Assembly (NCBI GenBank): GCA_000438415.1
Contig: FR902233.1
Location: forward strand, 4,843-68,842
DNA length: 64,000 nt
Direction of reading: 5' to 3'
Source: Clostridium sp. CAG:628
GTDB lineage: Bacteria > Bacillota_I > Bacilli_A > RF39 > UBA660
How positions within the stretch are numbered: the stretch's first letter is position 1; the number at the start of each line of letters is the position of its first letter. The notes under the pieces were generated by a model. That model was not told the DNA's origin. It made no database searches and saw only the letters and a program-made list of their open reading frames with translations. Positions 1-7,790 of the stretch are shown in pieces. The translations under genes and the position numbers were made by a program.

Positions 1-631
1 CATTAGTTATTCTGCTAACAGTTTTCTTATTAATAAAAAGAATATCACTAGATAACTTTTCTATCTCACTAATTAAATGACTAGATATAATAATAGTCTT
101 ATCCTTAAAACTCTTTAAAGTACTCCTAAGTTCACTAATACTCTTAGGATCCAACCCATTTGTAGGTTCATCTAATATAAGAATATCAGGGTCCTTTAAC
201 AAACTAATTGCTATACCCAATTTTTGTTTCATTCCTAAACTATAATATCTTACTAATTTTCTATCATTACCATCTAACTTAACGATATCAAGTACTTCAT
301 CAACTCTTTTAACAGGAACTTCATAAAGGTAAGCAAAATACCTAAGGTTTTCTTTAGCATTCAAAAATTCATATAAAGAAACATAATCAACTACTCCACT
401 CACTTTACTTATAGCCTCTTTAAAATTCTTTTTAACATCATACCCATTAATATAAACTTTTCCCTTACTTTTATATAAACCCAATATAATTTTTAAAAGA
501 GTACTCTTTCCACTACCATTCGCACCCACTAATCCATAAATTTTACCTTTTTCTAAATTAAAATTAACTTTTTCTAAAATAATATTTTTCCCTAAAGATT
601 TAGACACATTTTTAACTTCTACACTGTACAT
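1..631 (-). CDS. ABC transporter ATP-binding protein (partial, runs off left edge)
   Basis: The reading frame starts at the ATG at 631 and is open to the window edge, so the C-terminus is missing. The 210 visible residues form an ABC nucleotide-binding domain: Walker A GANGSGKST near residue 40, signature YSLGMKQKLG, Walker B ILILDEPTNGLD and H-loop SSH. The single short domain and the LGMKQKLG signature are typical of the BcrA/CcmA-like group, which pairs with a separate membrane permease for drug or lipid export. The permease would lie outside the window. It follows the BRO-like gene on the same strand by only 8 bp, so they may share a transcript. The substrate cannot be told from the sequence. 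Confidence 0.9.
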   Translation of the reverse strand, partial: MYSVEVKNVSKSLGKNIILEKVNFNLEKGKIYGLVGANGSGKSTLLKIILGLYKSKGKVYINGYDVKKNFKEAISKVSGVVDYVSLYEFLNAKENLRYFAYLYEVPVKRVDEVLDIVKLDGNDRKLVRYYSLGMKQKLGIAISLLKDPDILILDEPTNGLDPKSISELRSTLKSFKDKTIIISSHLISEIEKLSSDILFINKKTVSRITN

Positions 632-639
632 CTAAACAC

Positions 640-1068
640 TCACAAATTCATTTTATTTCTAAATACACAACATTTAAACACTTCATCTTCACCAAAAACG
701 CTCTTCTCTTTAGGGTCTAATATTTCAATTTTAGAAACCAATGCTTCATCAAATACTTTAAATAAAAATTTTAAAAATATATAACTCTTCTTTCCAGGTA
801 AAACTTCTATAATATTAATAATATCTTTAGTACATACTACTTCATCCTTCCAAACTTTCTTATTCTTATCATTCTTTTCTACATGATACTTACTTTTAAT
901 AAAAAGTTTTTTCTTAATAGAATAATATATTCCTCTAGCATCCTTATAACTAACATCACACAAAGCCTTAATAACATCAACCACACACCAATAATTTCTT
1001 TTCTCTTTCACATTATAATAACATCTTATAGAATCATTATTAAACTTAGTTAAACCTTTTTTTTCCAT
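640..1068 (-). CDS. BRO-N / phage antirepressor-like domain protein
   Basis: This 142-residue protein looks like a free-standing BRO N-terminal domain, as found in phage antirepressors. It has an IRCYYNV strand, then WCVVDVIKALCDV (the family usually shows FxxxDVxxAL), then CTKDIINIIEVLPGKK. No C-terminal KilA-C or ANT domain is present. I chose the ATG at 1068 because GGAG at 1077-1080 sits 8 nt upstream; the longer frame from a TTG at 1086 would put its start next to that site. BRO-N domains bind DNA, so a phage-derived or domesticated regulator is likely, but this is inference. A good promoter lies at 1125-1153. Confidence 0.6.
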   Translation of the reverse strand: MEKKGLTKFNNDSIRCYYNVKEKRNYWCVVDVIKALCDVSYKDARGIYYSIKKKLFIKSKYHVEKNDKNKKVWKDEVVCTKDIINIIEVLPGKKSYIFLKFLFKVFDEALVSKIEILDPKEKSVFGEDEVFKCCVFRNKMNL

Positions 1069-1124
1069 AAATTTCACTCCTTTCAAACATTTAACTAATA
1101 CTTACTTTCACCTCCTTGAACCCT

Positions 1125-1153
1125 ACTATATCATGCTTAAAATAATATGTCAA
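1125..1153 (-). promoter_or_regulatory. sigma-A promoter of the BRO-like gene
   Basis: On the minus strand there is TTGACA (1148-1153), a 17-bp spacer and TATAGT (1125-1130). Transcription would start near 1118. The leader then has a strong AAGGAGGTGA (about 1109-1117) with no suitable start codon within 5-10 nt; the nearest ATG (1088-1090) opens only a 14-codon frame overlapping the real gene start. This could be a tiny leader ORF or a ribosome standby site. Confidence 0.7.
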
Positions 1154-1255
1154 ATCACTCAATTTTAATAAATAAAGAGTATATTTAAACGATTTTACGG
1201 CATATTTTTAACTAACTTTAGAAAAAAAAACTAATATTTATTAAAATTAACGAAT

Positions 1256-1284
1256 AAAAAAAAGATGTAAATTTTTTCACATCT
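1256..1284 (-). terminator. rho-independent terminator of the AAA+ gene
   Basis: On the minus strand, the 6-bp stem AGATGT/ACATCT is followed by a run of T. The stem starts within the stop codon of the AAA+ gene. Confidence 0.75.
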
Positions 1285-2233
1285 AATCCAAAACAATATT
1301 CTCTTCCTTAATTAAATCACTAAATTTATTTTTAAACTCAACTAATCCTTTCCTTTTAGCATCATCATAAACATTCTTAGTATTCTTAAGTGCGTCATAA
1401 ATATTCTTAACATTTAAAGTATTTTTATTTTCAAACACAGCATTACTAAAAGCATTTCCTAAAAGTGTTAAAGCAATATCAGGATATCTATTTCCAATTT
1501 CATAAATCCTTTTATATTCATCTGTATACTCTACTATAAACCTAAATAACTTTTCTTTAGTATACTCGCTATATGGAATAGTTACCCCACTTTGCTTTTC
1601 AAGTTTAGGATATGTTCCCATAAGTATCTTAACAGTATCTTCTATAGTAGGTTCAAGTACATCAACCTTTAAGAATCTTCTTAAAAATGCTCTATCTCTT
1701 AAAATATAACTTTCATACTCTTCATTAGTAGTAGCACCTATCATTTTAATAGTACCCCTATCAAGCCCAGGTTTAAGCATATTAGCAAAGTCAACATTCA
1801 AGTTACTAGTATTTCTACTTACAAGTAAGTGTACCTCATCTATAAACAATATAATATTTTCTCTTTCCTTAAGTTCATCAACAAGTATTTGAAGTTTATT
1901 CTCATTTACTCCATCAGTTTGTACATTCCCAAGTAAACTAGAAATATTTATTTTAATAAGGTCATAATCTTTTAAAGCATCAGGTACCTCACCCTTTTGC
2001 ATTCTATACCCTATTCCTTCTACTATTGCTGTTTTACCTATACCTGCTTTACCAACAAGCATAGCACTTTTTTCAGGAGTAAGAAGTATTAACAAAGTTT
2101 CTTTAATTTCTTTATCTCTACCAATAGCAGGGTCAGTAATATAAAACTTAGTTTTTAAGTTTTCTCCATAAGTATCTAGCACACTAAACTTCTTGTCTTC
2201 ATTAAAATCCACTACTTCAAATTCTTCATTCAT
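1283..2233 (-). CDS. single-domain ClpA/ClpB-like AAA+ ATPase
   Basis: This 316-residue protein matches only the first AAA+ domain (D1) of ClpA/B/C. Features are an IGRDKEI box, Walker A GKAGIGKT, Walker B ILFIDEVH, sensor-1 GATTNEEY and arginine finger DRAFLRRF, then an alpha-helical lid to the C-terminus. It has no N-terminal Clp repeat domain and no D2, so it lacks the ClpP-docking loop. All ATPase residues look intact. Full Clp unfoldases have more than 700 residues, so this is either a dedicated single-ring remodeller or a reduced paralogue. A second, degenerate Clp protein lies at 38212. The client and partner are unknown. Confidence 0.75.
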   Translation of the reverse strand: MNEEFEVVDFNEDKKFSVLDTYGENLKTKFYITDPAIGRDKEIKETLLILLTPEKSAMLVGKAGIGKTAIVEGIGYRMQKGEVPDALKDYDLIKINISSLLGNVQTDGVNENKLQILVDELKERENIILFIDEVHLLVSRNTSNLNVDFANMLKPGLDRGTIKMIGATTNEEYESYILRDRAFLRRFLKVDVLEPTIEDTVKILMGTYPKLEKQSGVTIPYSEYTKEKLFRFIVEYTDEYKRIYEIGNRYPDIALTLLGNAFSNAVFENKNTLNVKNIYDALKNTKNVYDDAKRKGLVEFKNKFSDLIKEENIVLD

Positions 2234-2317
2234 TACTCTTCACCATCTACATTTTATCAAAAAAAGAAGAAAATTAATAGTAAAAATAAATATTTTTAAA
2301 AAATTTAACATTTTTAT

Positions 2318-2346
2318 TTGACAAATAACATATATTGATGTAGAAT
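2318..2346 (+). promoter_or_regulatory. promoter of tRNA-Asn
   Basis: TTGACA (2318-2323), a 17-bp spacer and TAGAAT (2341-2346) lie 14 bp upstream of the mature tRNA 5' end. Confidence 0.75.
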
Positions 2347-2360
2347 TATATACATGTGAT

Positions 2361-2436
2361 GCCTGTTTAGCTCAGTCGGTAGAGCGCACGGCTGTTAACC
2401 GTTAGGTCGCAGGTTCGAGTCCTGCAACAGGCGCCA
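2361..2436 (+). tRNA. tRNA-Asn (GTT anticodon)
   Basis: A full cloverleaf is visible. The acceptor stem GCCTGTT/AACAGGC is followed by discriminator G and an encoded CCA. The D-arm is GCTC/GAGC, the anticodon loop is CTGTTAA with anticodon GTT, and the T-loop is GGTTCGAGTCC. The C27-T43 position at the bottom of the anticodon stem is a mismatch. Confidence 0.95.
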
Positions 2437-2447
2437 TTTATAAAATT

Positions 2448-2474
2448 AAACTATTCTTCGGAATAGTTTTTTTT
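2448..2474 (+). terminator. terminator of tRNA-Asn
   Basis: A 9-bp stem AAACTATTC/GAATAGTTT with a TTCG tetraloop is followed by T5, directly after the tRNA. Confidence 0.9.
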
Positions 2475-2499
2475 ATAAACAAAAAAGAGGTTAACAAGC

Positions 2500-2844
2500 G
2501 TGATATTAAATGTAAGCAGAAGAACTGACATAGTTGCATTTTATTCTAAGTAGTTCATGAATAGATACGAAGAAAGCTTTGTAGATGTAAGAAACCCCTT
2601 CTACCTAAGAAGTGTTAGTAGAATATACCTTGATAATGTAGACATAATAGTATTTTGAAACAAATATAAATGTGTAGAAATGGTTGATATTAGAATTTAT
2701 AACTCATGCCCATATTTCTGTAAGTATTGTTACGCAAACTTTAATGAAGAAAAAGTAAAAAACAATTTTAAACTACATGATGATAATTCAAACCTACTAG
2801 TCGGTCACATAACAAAAGGAGATGTAACCAAAGTAAAAAGATAA
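2500..2844 (+). pseudogene. degraded DUF1848-family gene
   Basis: One frame of 115 codons reads like a shortened DUF1848 protein. The N-terminal part has VSRRTDI and FVDVRNPF. A C-terminal piece with SCPYFCKYCYANFN, the family's cysteine motif, follows. The roughly 300-residue family has lost its middle here. Two in-frame stops remain, TAG at 2551 and TGA at 2656. Both sit where the family has tryptophan (YSEWF and VFWTK as I recall them), so each is one mutation from TGG. Together these argue for a dead gene rather than recoding, because TGA and TAG act as stops elsewhere in the window. Confidence 0.75.
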
Positions 2845-2855
2845 AAAAAGAAGAG

Positions 2856-3395
2856 TTAATAATTAGTTGCTCTTCTTTCTTGATAAGCTTTTCCATGCTT
2901 ACATACTGGACACACTTCTAAAGCTTCTTTGCTTCTATAAACATGTCCACAATTTCTACAAATCCAAATAGTTTCTTCTTCACTTTCAAAAACCATATTG
3001 TCTTCTACTCTACTAATAAGTTTTAAATATCTTTCTTCATGCTCTTTTTCAATGTCCCCTACCATTCTAAATAGTTCAGCAATATCAAGAAACCCTTCTT
3101 CTTTAGCAGTTTCACTAAACTCTTTATACATATCAGTCCATTCATAGTTTTCCCCTTTTGCAGCATCTTTTAAATTTTCTATAGTACTAGGTACACTACC
3201 ATCATGTAATGCCTTAAACCATAACTTAGCATGTTCTTTCTCATTATTAGCAGTCTCTTCAAATATTGCTGCAATTTGTTCATAGCCTTCTTTCTTAGCC
3301 TTACTAGCATAAAATGTATATTTATTTCTTGCTTGACTTTCTCCTGCAAAAGCAGTCATTAAATTTTTTTCTGTTTTACTTCCTTTTAATTCCAT
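2856..3395 (-). CDS. rbr: rubrerythrin
   Basis: This 179-residue protein is a full rubrerythrin: an N-terminal four-helix di-iron domain ([18 protein letters not shown], then EKEHAKLWF and EKEHEERY) and a C-terminal rubredoxin-like iron site with CRNCGH and CPVCKH. Rubrerythrins reduce hydrogen peroxide in the cytoplasm of anaerobes, so the host is probably anaerobic or microaerophilic. I use the ATG at 3395, which has GGAG upstream, and not the longer frame to 3449. An extended -10 box (TGTTATAAT, TATAAT at 3417-3422) lies upstream with only a weak -35. Confidence 0.95.
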   Translation of the reverse strand: MELKGSKTEKNLMTAFAGESQARNKYTFYASKAKKEGYEQIAAIFEETANNEKEHAKLWFKALHDGSVPSTIENLKDAAKGENYEWTDMYKEFSETAKEEGFLDIAELFRMVGDIEKEHEERYLKLISRVEDNMVFESEEETIWICRNCGHVYRSKEALEVCPVCKHGKAYQERRATNY

Positions 3396-3485
3396 ATTAT
3401 TCACTCCTTCATAACTATTATAACAAATTAAGTAATTAAAATAAAGCAAACAGAATAAAATTTTATAAGAAATTATGGTGAGTTT

Positions 3486-3851
3486 ATGGAAGACTTATTC
3501 AAACTAAATCCAAAAGTATCTAGTGCAATTTGTTTACTAATTGGATACCTATTAATGGATGACTTAACAAGTAACGAACAAAACGTATTAGGTAACTGGT
3601 TAATGTTAATAAGTCAACTTCTAATAACAACTTCAGCCAGCCAAGCACTTATTGAAAGAAGAGTACAAGGTCCTGTTATGAACATAAATAGTAAAGAAGT
3701 AAAATCTCTTTATAACCCAATTAAATATAATATAGAAACTCTAAGAGAAATACTAAATGAAATATATCCAGGCCAAATGAGTCAAGTATTTGAAAACTTA
3801 AAAAACGGAATATCAGGTATGGAAGACAAATATAATCATTTCCATAACTAA
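3486..3851 (+). CDS. conserved hypothetical protein, possibly coat-associated
   Basis: The 121-residue product has one hydrophobic stretch near the N-terminus ([14 protein letters not shown]), then [20 protein letters not shown] and a helical, charged C-terminal half. It is divergent from rubrerythrin and convergent with the CotF-like pair. I do not recognise a named family. The ribosome-binding site is weak (a GGTGA stretch before the ATG). The clean frame and normal composition for this genome support a real gene. Confidence 0.6.
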   Translation: MEDLFKLNPKVSSAICLLIGYLLMDDLTSNEQNVLGNWLMLISQLLITTSASQALIERRVQGPVMNINSKEVKSLYNPIKYNIETLREILNEIYPGQMSQVFENLKNGISGMEDKYNHFHN

Positions 3852-3859
3852 AAAAGAAC

Positions 3860-4165
3860 CTATAATTCTTTATATAAGTTCTTCATAGAATTTAATTCTT
3901 TCTTAATCTTAGCTTCTTCTGCTGTTTCTAAACTATACCAACCTTTTTGAAATGCTAAATCATATGCTTTTCTTGCAAGACCTTTAGTATCTTTAAATAT
4001 AGAAAAAACTTTTTTAAATAAAATTTTATTACTCATCTCATCTATAGCAATACTATAATTATTAGATATGTTCTTCTCACATTGTAAAACATCATTTAAA
4101 TAATCCATTTCATTCATTTCTTTAGAAGAAACAACTTGAGACTTTTGATTTTGAACTTTAGCCAT
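3860..4165 (-). CDS. CotF-like spore coat family protein
   Basis: This 101-residue protein resembles the Coat_F helical-bundle family. It contains MNEMDYLNDVLQCEKNIS, ILFKKVFSIFKDTKGLARKAYDLAFQKGWYSLE, and a lysine-rich tail. In spore formers these proteins sit in or under the coat, but family members also occur in non-sporulating lineages. Its GGAGG ribosome-binding site overlaps the stop codon of the upstream partner (4175), so the two are translationally linked. No other sporulation gene is visible in the window, so a spore role is only an inference. Confidence 0.65.
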   Translation of the reverse strand: MAKVQNQKSQVVSSKEMNEMDYLNDVLQCEKNISNNYSIAIDEMSNKILFKKVFSIFKDTKGLARKAYDLAFQKGWYSLETAEEAKIKKELNSMKNLYKEL

Positions 4166-4174
4166 AATTACCTC

Positions 4175-4372
4175 CTACATTAATATTTCCATTAACTCTT
4201 TATAATGCTCTTTATGCATTTTATAAGCATCTAATAAAACTTTTCTAACATCTTCATCTTGTACACACCCTATATAAGAGTTAATTTTTTTAGCCATTAC
4301 TAAATTCCAACTTGCCATATCTTTAATATATGATAAGTCTTTAGTACTAATTATATTAGGTACTTCATTCAT
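4175..4372 (-). CDS. small CotF-like partner protein
   Basis: The 65-residue protein reads ISTKDLSYIKDMASWNLVMAK followed by a helix with HKEHYKELMEILM. This is the short protein often found beside CotF-like genes in Clostridia and Bacilli. The ATG at 4372 is preferred because GGAGG (4381-4385) lies 8 nt upstream; the ATG at 4387 would place that site inside the coding frame. It is first in a two-gene operon with the larger CotF-like gene. Confidence 0.6.
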   Translation of the reverse strand: MNEVPNIISTKDLSYIKDMASWNLVMAKKINSYIGCVQDEDVRKVLLDAYKMHKEHYKELMEILM

Positions 4373-4504
4373 ACTAATTACCTCCATTTATATTATTAAC
4401 AATTAACAAAAATAATTACTTCCAAAATATAACATAATTTAAAAGTATATTTTAACTTATTTTACATATAACTAAATTGTACTACTAAAAAATATATAAA
4501 AAAA

Positions 4505-4546
4505 TTAGCACTCAGTATTGACAAGTGCTAACAATAGTAGTATAAT
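4505..4546 (+). promoter_or_regulatory. CIRCE operator overlapping a sigma-A promoter
   Basis: TTAGCACTC (4505-4513), 9 bp, then AAGTGCTAA (4523-4531) is a CIRCE element with one mismatch from the consensus right arm GAGTGCTAA. HrcA binds CIRCE and represses heat-shock genes. The element overlaps the -35 box TTGACA (4518-4523). The -10 TATAAT is at 4541-4546 with a perfect 17-bp spacer. This strongly implies HrcA control of the hsp20 gene. Confidence 0.92.
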
Positions 4547-4569
4547 GATAATCGTAAGGAGATGATATT

Positions 4570-4959
4570 ATGAGTTTATTACCAGGAAGATTTTATTTAG
4601 ATGATTTCTTCAATGATTTTGAACCAGAAAAAAAAGTTATGAACATGAATTGTGATATTTATGAGAAGGAAGGTAAATACAACATTGTAATGGATATTCC
4701 AGGATTTGACAAAAAGGATGTTAAAATTGAAGTTGAAGATGGATATCTTACAATATCTGCTCACAAGAGTGAAAAACATGATGACAAAGATAAACACTAC
4801 ATTAAAAGAGAAAGATATTTTGGTTCATTCAAAAGAGAATTTTATATTGGCGATGTAAATCATAAAGATATCAAAGCTGAATTTAAAGATGGAACATTAA
4901 AAGTAATAGTTCCAGAATCCCCTAAGAAAGACAACAAAAAACTTATTGATATTGAATAA
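4570..4959 (+). CDS. small heat shock protein, Hsp20 / alpha-crystallin family
   Basis: The 129-residue protein has a short N-terminal arm (PGRFYLDDFFNDF). The alpha-crystallin domain begins at NMNCDIYEKEGKYNIVMDIPGF and includes GYLTISAHK, YIKRERYFGSFKREFYI and FKDGTLKVIVPE. A short KKLIDIE tail follows. Hsp20 proteins hold unfolded clients without ATP and form oligomers in the cytoplasm. AAGGAG (4556-4561) gives a good ribosome-binding site. Expression should be heat-induced through the CIRCE element just upstream, a site better known at groE and dnaK. Confidence 0.96.
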   Translation: MSLLPGRFYLDDFFNDFEPEKKVMNMNCDIYEKEGKYNIVMDIPGFDKKDVKIEVEDGYLTISAHKSEKHDDKDKHYIKRERYFGSFKREFYIGDVNHKDIKAEFKDGTLKVIVPESPKKDNKKLIDIE

Positions 4960-4963
4960 AGCT

Positions 4964-4997
4964 AAAACTAAGGAGCAAACGTTTCTTAGTTTTTTTA
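4964..4997 (+). terminator. terminator of hsp20
   Basis: AAAACTAAG (4964-4972) pairs with CTTAGTTTT (4985-4993) and is followed by a T run. Confidence 0.8.
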
Positions 4998-5210
4998 TAT
5001 ATTTAAATCTTCCATTAACAAGAAATCTTTTAATTTTATATGAGTAACAACACTTGTAGTATAATCAATTTCATCATTTGTAATATATATTTTTACAACT
5101 ATTATTTAACTTACTAAAAAGTTTAAACACCCTTTCATAAGCTTTACTATCTTCCACACTAATATAATACATCTTTCCATCTTTATATGCTAAAAATTTT
5201 ACACACAAAA
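4995..5210 (-). pseudogene. short degraded gene remnant
   Basis: On the minus strand a coding-like stretch reads FLAYKDGKMYYISVEDSK and then AYERVFKLFSKLN. After a frameshift near 5097 it continues as TNDEIDYTTSVVTHIKL and FLLMEDLNI to a stop at 4995. The composition is protein-like in both parts but no single frame spans it. I do not recognise the family. It ends inside the hsp20 terminator. Confidence 0.45.
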
Positions 5211-5238
5211 GAAAAATCTTTCACTTGAAATGAAAGAC
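5211..5238 (-). terminator. terminator of the acyl-CoA ligase operon
   Basis: The stem TCTTTCA/TGAAAGA with a 7-nt loop is followed on the minus strand by TTTTTC, directly after the ligase stop codon. Confidence 0.85.
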
Positions 5239-6966
5239 TTATTTCTTTTCTTTTTCTTCACTCTCTAACTCTTTATAAGCAATTTTACCCAAATTAGTTC
5301 TAGGTAAAGATTCTCTAATTTCATATTGATAAGGCAAACTATATTTAGCTAAATAAAGTTCACATAATTTCTTTATTTCTTTTTTAGCCCTGTCTTCACT
5401 CACACCATCTTTTAACACAATAAACGCTTTTGCAACTTGCACTTTATAAGGATGAGATATGCCTATAACACAAACATCTTCTACATATGGATATTTTCTA
5501 ATAACACTCTCAATATGAGAAGGATATAAATTATAACCACTAGAAATAATTACTCTTTTAAGTCTCTGAGCAAAATAAATAAATCCATCTTCATCCATAC
5601 TACCCATATCACCTGTACGAAGCCAAACCACCCCTTCATCATCTTTAATTAATGTTTTATTTGTCTGTTCTTCATCATTTAAATAACCTATCATAACATT
5701 AGGTCCACTTATTAAAATTTCTCCCACTTTATTAGGCAAAACTTCTTCTAAAGTTTCAGGATTAACTATTTTATAAGTACAATCTTGACAAGGTATACCA
5801 GTACTTCCTTTTTTTTGTACAGTTTTCGGAAGCAAACTACTAGCCCCAGATCCTTCAGTAAGCCCATATCCTGGTCTAACAGTAGCAGAACTACCATGTT
5901 CTTTCATAAACTTATCAACACTAGATTTTAATTCAGGACTAACAACATCTCCACCAGTAATAATACACTTAATAAAAGATAAATTCATTTCACTAAGCCC
6001 TGGGTCATTTATCATAGTTTGTAAAAGAGTTGGTACTCCAACAATAAAATTAGGTTTATATTGTTTAATTAATCTACCAAACGCTTTATAGTTAAAAACT
6101 GGTATCAAAATGCATTTGACTCCATAAGTAAGTGGAGTATGGATACACACATCTAACCCAAAAGCATGAAAAATAGGCATTATAGTTAAAACACTATCTC
6201 CAGCACTAGCAGGTTGAATCATAGACCCAGTCTGAAGTGTAGCTGCATTAAAACTCTTATTACTAATGACTATCCCTTTAGGTTCACCAGTAGTACCACC
6301 ACTATATAAAATTACAGCAGGGTCAGTAGATTTTCTTTTACAAATATAGCTTCCATCATACATATAACCAAAATCAATAAAACTATTGTAAGAAAGTAAA
6401 TACTCATTATCAAAGTCAACCTTAATCTTTCTGCCTTTAGTTAAATTATAAGCAACTTTAGTAATACCCTTCATTTTATCTCCAGCAGACATAACAACTA
6501 TTTTTTCAATCTCACTATTATCAACTACTTGAAGAAATTTTTCAAGTGCCAAATCAATAGTAAAAACATACTTACTTTTAGAAACTTCCATAAAATGGCT
6601 TATCTCTTTTAAAGCACTCAAAGGATGAACCATATTAGCAATTGCACCAACCATATTAATTGCATAAAATATACTTATCGCCTGAGGCATATTAGGTGAA
6701 CAAATTGTAACAACATCATCTTTTTTAACACCAATTGTTTTAAGACTTCTAGCACATTCTTCTATTTCTTTCATTAATTTTTTAAAAGACGCACTACTAC
6801 CATAATATTCATAAGCTATATCATTAGGATTCTTTTTAGCACTATCAGAAATAAATTCCCAAAGCATCTTATCAGGATAATCTATTGTCTTAGGAACTCC
6901 TTCATCATAAAACTTAATCCAAGGTTTACTAATACTTAAACTTTGTTGTTTCTTTAATTTTTTCAT
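5239..6966 (-). CDS. AMP-dependent acyl-CoA synthetase / ligase
   Basis: The 575-residue enzyme belongs to the ANL adenylating superfamily. It has the P-loop VILYSGGTTGEPKGI, the A5 motif YGLTEGSG, the A7 motif WLRTGDMG, the hinge FAQRLKRVI and the C-terminal lysine motif LPRTNLGKI. Such enzymes activate a carboxylic acid, here probably a fatty acid, to acyl-AMP and then acyl-CoA. The ATG at 6966 has GGAG (6974-6977) 7 nt upstream, better than a GTG at 6972. Its start overlaps the end of the E2-like gene by 38 bp, so it is the last gene of an SDR, E2-like, ligase operon. The substrate is not known. Confidence 0.9.
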   Translation of the reverse strand: MKKLKKQQSLSISKPWIKFYDEGVPKTIDYPDKMLWEFISDSAKKNPNDIAYEYYGSSASFKKLMKEIEECARSLKTIGVKKDDVVTICSPNMPQAISIFYAINMVGAIANMVHPLSALKEISHFMEVSKSKYVFTIDLALEKFLQVVDNSEIEKIVVMSAGDKMKGITKVAYNLTKGRKIKVDFDNEYLLSYNSFIDFGYMYDGSYICKRKSTDPAVILYSGGTTGEPKGIVISNKSFNAATLQTGSMIQPASAGDSVLTIMPIFHAFGLDVCIHTPLTYGVKCILIPVFNYKAFGRLIKQYKPNFIVGVPTLLQTMINDPGLSEMNLSFIKCIITGGDVVSPELKSSVDKFMKEHGSSATVRPGYGLTEGSGASSLLPKTVQKKGSTGIPCQDCTYKIVNPETLEEVLPNKVGEILISGPNVMIGYLNDEEQTNKTLIKDDEGVVWLRTGDMGSMDEDGFIYFAQRLKRVIISSGYNLYPSHIESVIRKYPYVEDVCVIGISHPYKVQVAKAFIVLKDGVSEDRAKKEIKKLCELYLAKYSLPYQYEIRESLPRTNLGKIAYKELESEEKEKK

Positions 6967-7786
6967 TAACACTCTCCTCTAATAATTTAGGTTCATTTAA
7001 AATATCTTGCATTAACCTAACTGCTTTAACAAAATAAACTCCATCAGCAATTCTCTCATCTATATTTATACCAAATTCACACAAATACTTGCTTTCCATT
7101 TTACCATCAATAAGTACTTTTTCTAATTTAATCTCACCAATAGTTGCTAATATACTACTAGTTCCAAAATCAGTCAAATTATGATATATCGCACCACTAT
7201 GAATACTACCTAAATTACTTACAATACAAGTACTATAATATAAGTTGTCATCAATTAAACTCTTTGGAAGCAAGTCATGCCTATCCAACCATTTAATAAT
7301 ACCTATAACTGGACTTAATATAAAACTAGGTAACTTACTAATAACATTCACACTATTATTAGTACCACTCTCTTTAGATTTTCTCACATTATCAACTGCT
7401 TTAACAGTTTTATCTTTAATACTTAACAAATTATCATTTTCTTCTACTTTAATAACGGACAATATTTCTTTAGACTTATCTTCATAATTAACTTTAGCCG
7501 TAAAAGCAATACTTACCTCATTTCTATCATAAAACTTCTTATTAACAACAAACCTATTTAAAAGTGGCTTATTATATACAGTTTTAGCAATTAAAGTCAA
7601 AAATAAATGAAAATAAGTTAAATCACTATACTTTTTTTTCATTCTTTCATAATACTTAACTAGTTCTGTAACATCCATTTTCTGATTAATAAACACATCA
7701 CTATCACATCTGTTTGGCTTAATATAAGGCATAAGCACATGCATTGAATCTAAATCTTTTACTCTTACTCCATCTCTTCTATTCAT
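6929..7786 (-). CDS. E2-type (CAT-like) acyltransferase with altered catalytic motif
   Basis: This 285-residue protein matches the catalytic domain of 2-oxoacid dehydrogenase E2 enzymes. It starts with RRDGVRVKDLDSMH, then MKKKYSDLTYFHLFL, then STCIVSNLGSIHSGAIYHNL. It has no lipoyl or E1/E3-binding domain. The family's catalytic HRxxDG motif here reads DERIADG: the His is replaced by Glu while the DG is kept. It therefore probably does not act as an ordinary E2. It lies between an SDR and an acyl-CoA ligase in one operon, so an acyl-transfer or acyl-binding step on the ligase product is a reasonable inference. Confidence 0.8.
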   Translation of the reverse strand: MNRRDGVRVKDLDSMHVLMPYIKPNRCDSDVFINQKMDVTELVKYYERMKKKYSDLTYFHLFLTLIAKTVYNKPLLNRFVVNKKFYDRNEVSIAFTAKVNYEDKSKEILSVIKVEENDNLLSIKDKTVKAVDNVRKSKESGTNNSVNVISKLPSFILSPVIGIIKWLDRHDLLPKSLIDDNLYYSTCIVSNLGSIHSGAIYHNLTDFGTSSILATIGEIKLEKVLIDGKMESKYLCEFGINIDERIADGVYFVKAVRLMQDILNEPKLLEESVNEKIKETTKFKY

Positions 7787-7790
7787 TACT

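Noticed and set aside
2551..2658. TGA and TAG read as tryptophan (alternative code)
   Set aside because: TGA ends real genes in this window, all intact genes use TGG for Trp, and the gene also has an internal deletion.
4597..4797. Minus-strand frame inside hsp20
   Set aside because: Antisense shadow of a clear Hsp20 gene, no ribosome-binding site.
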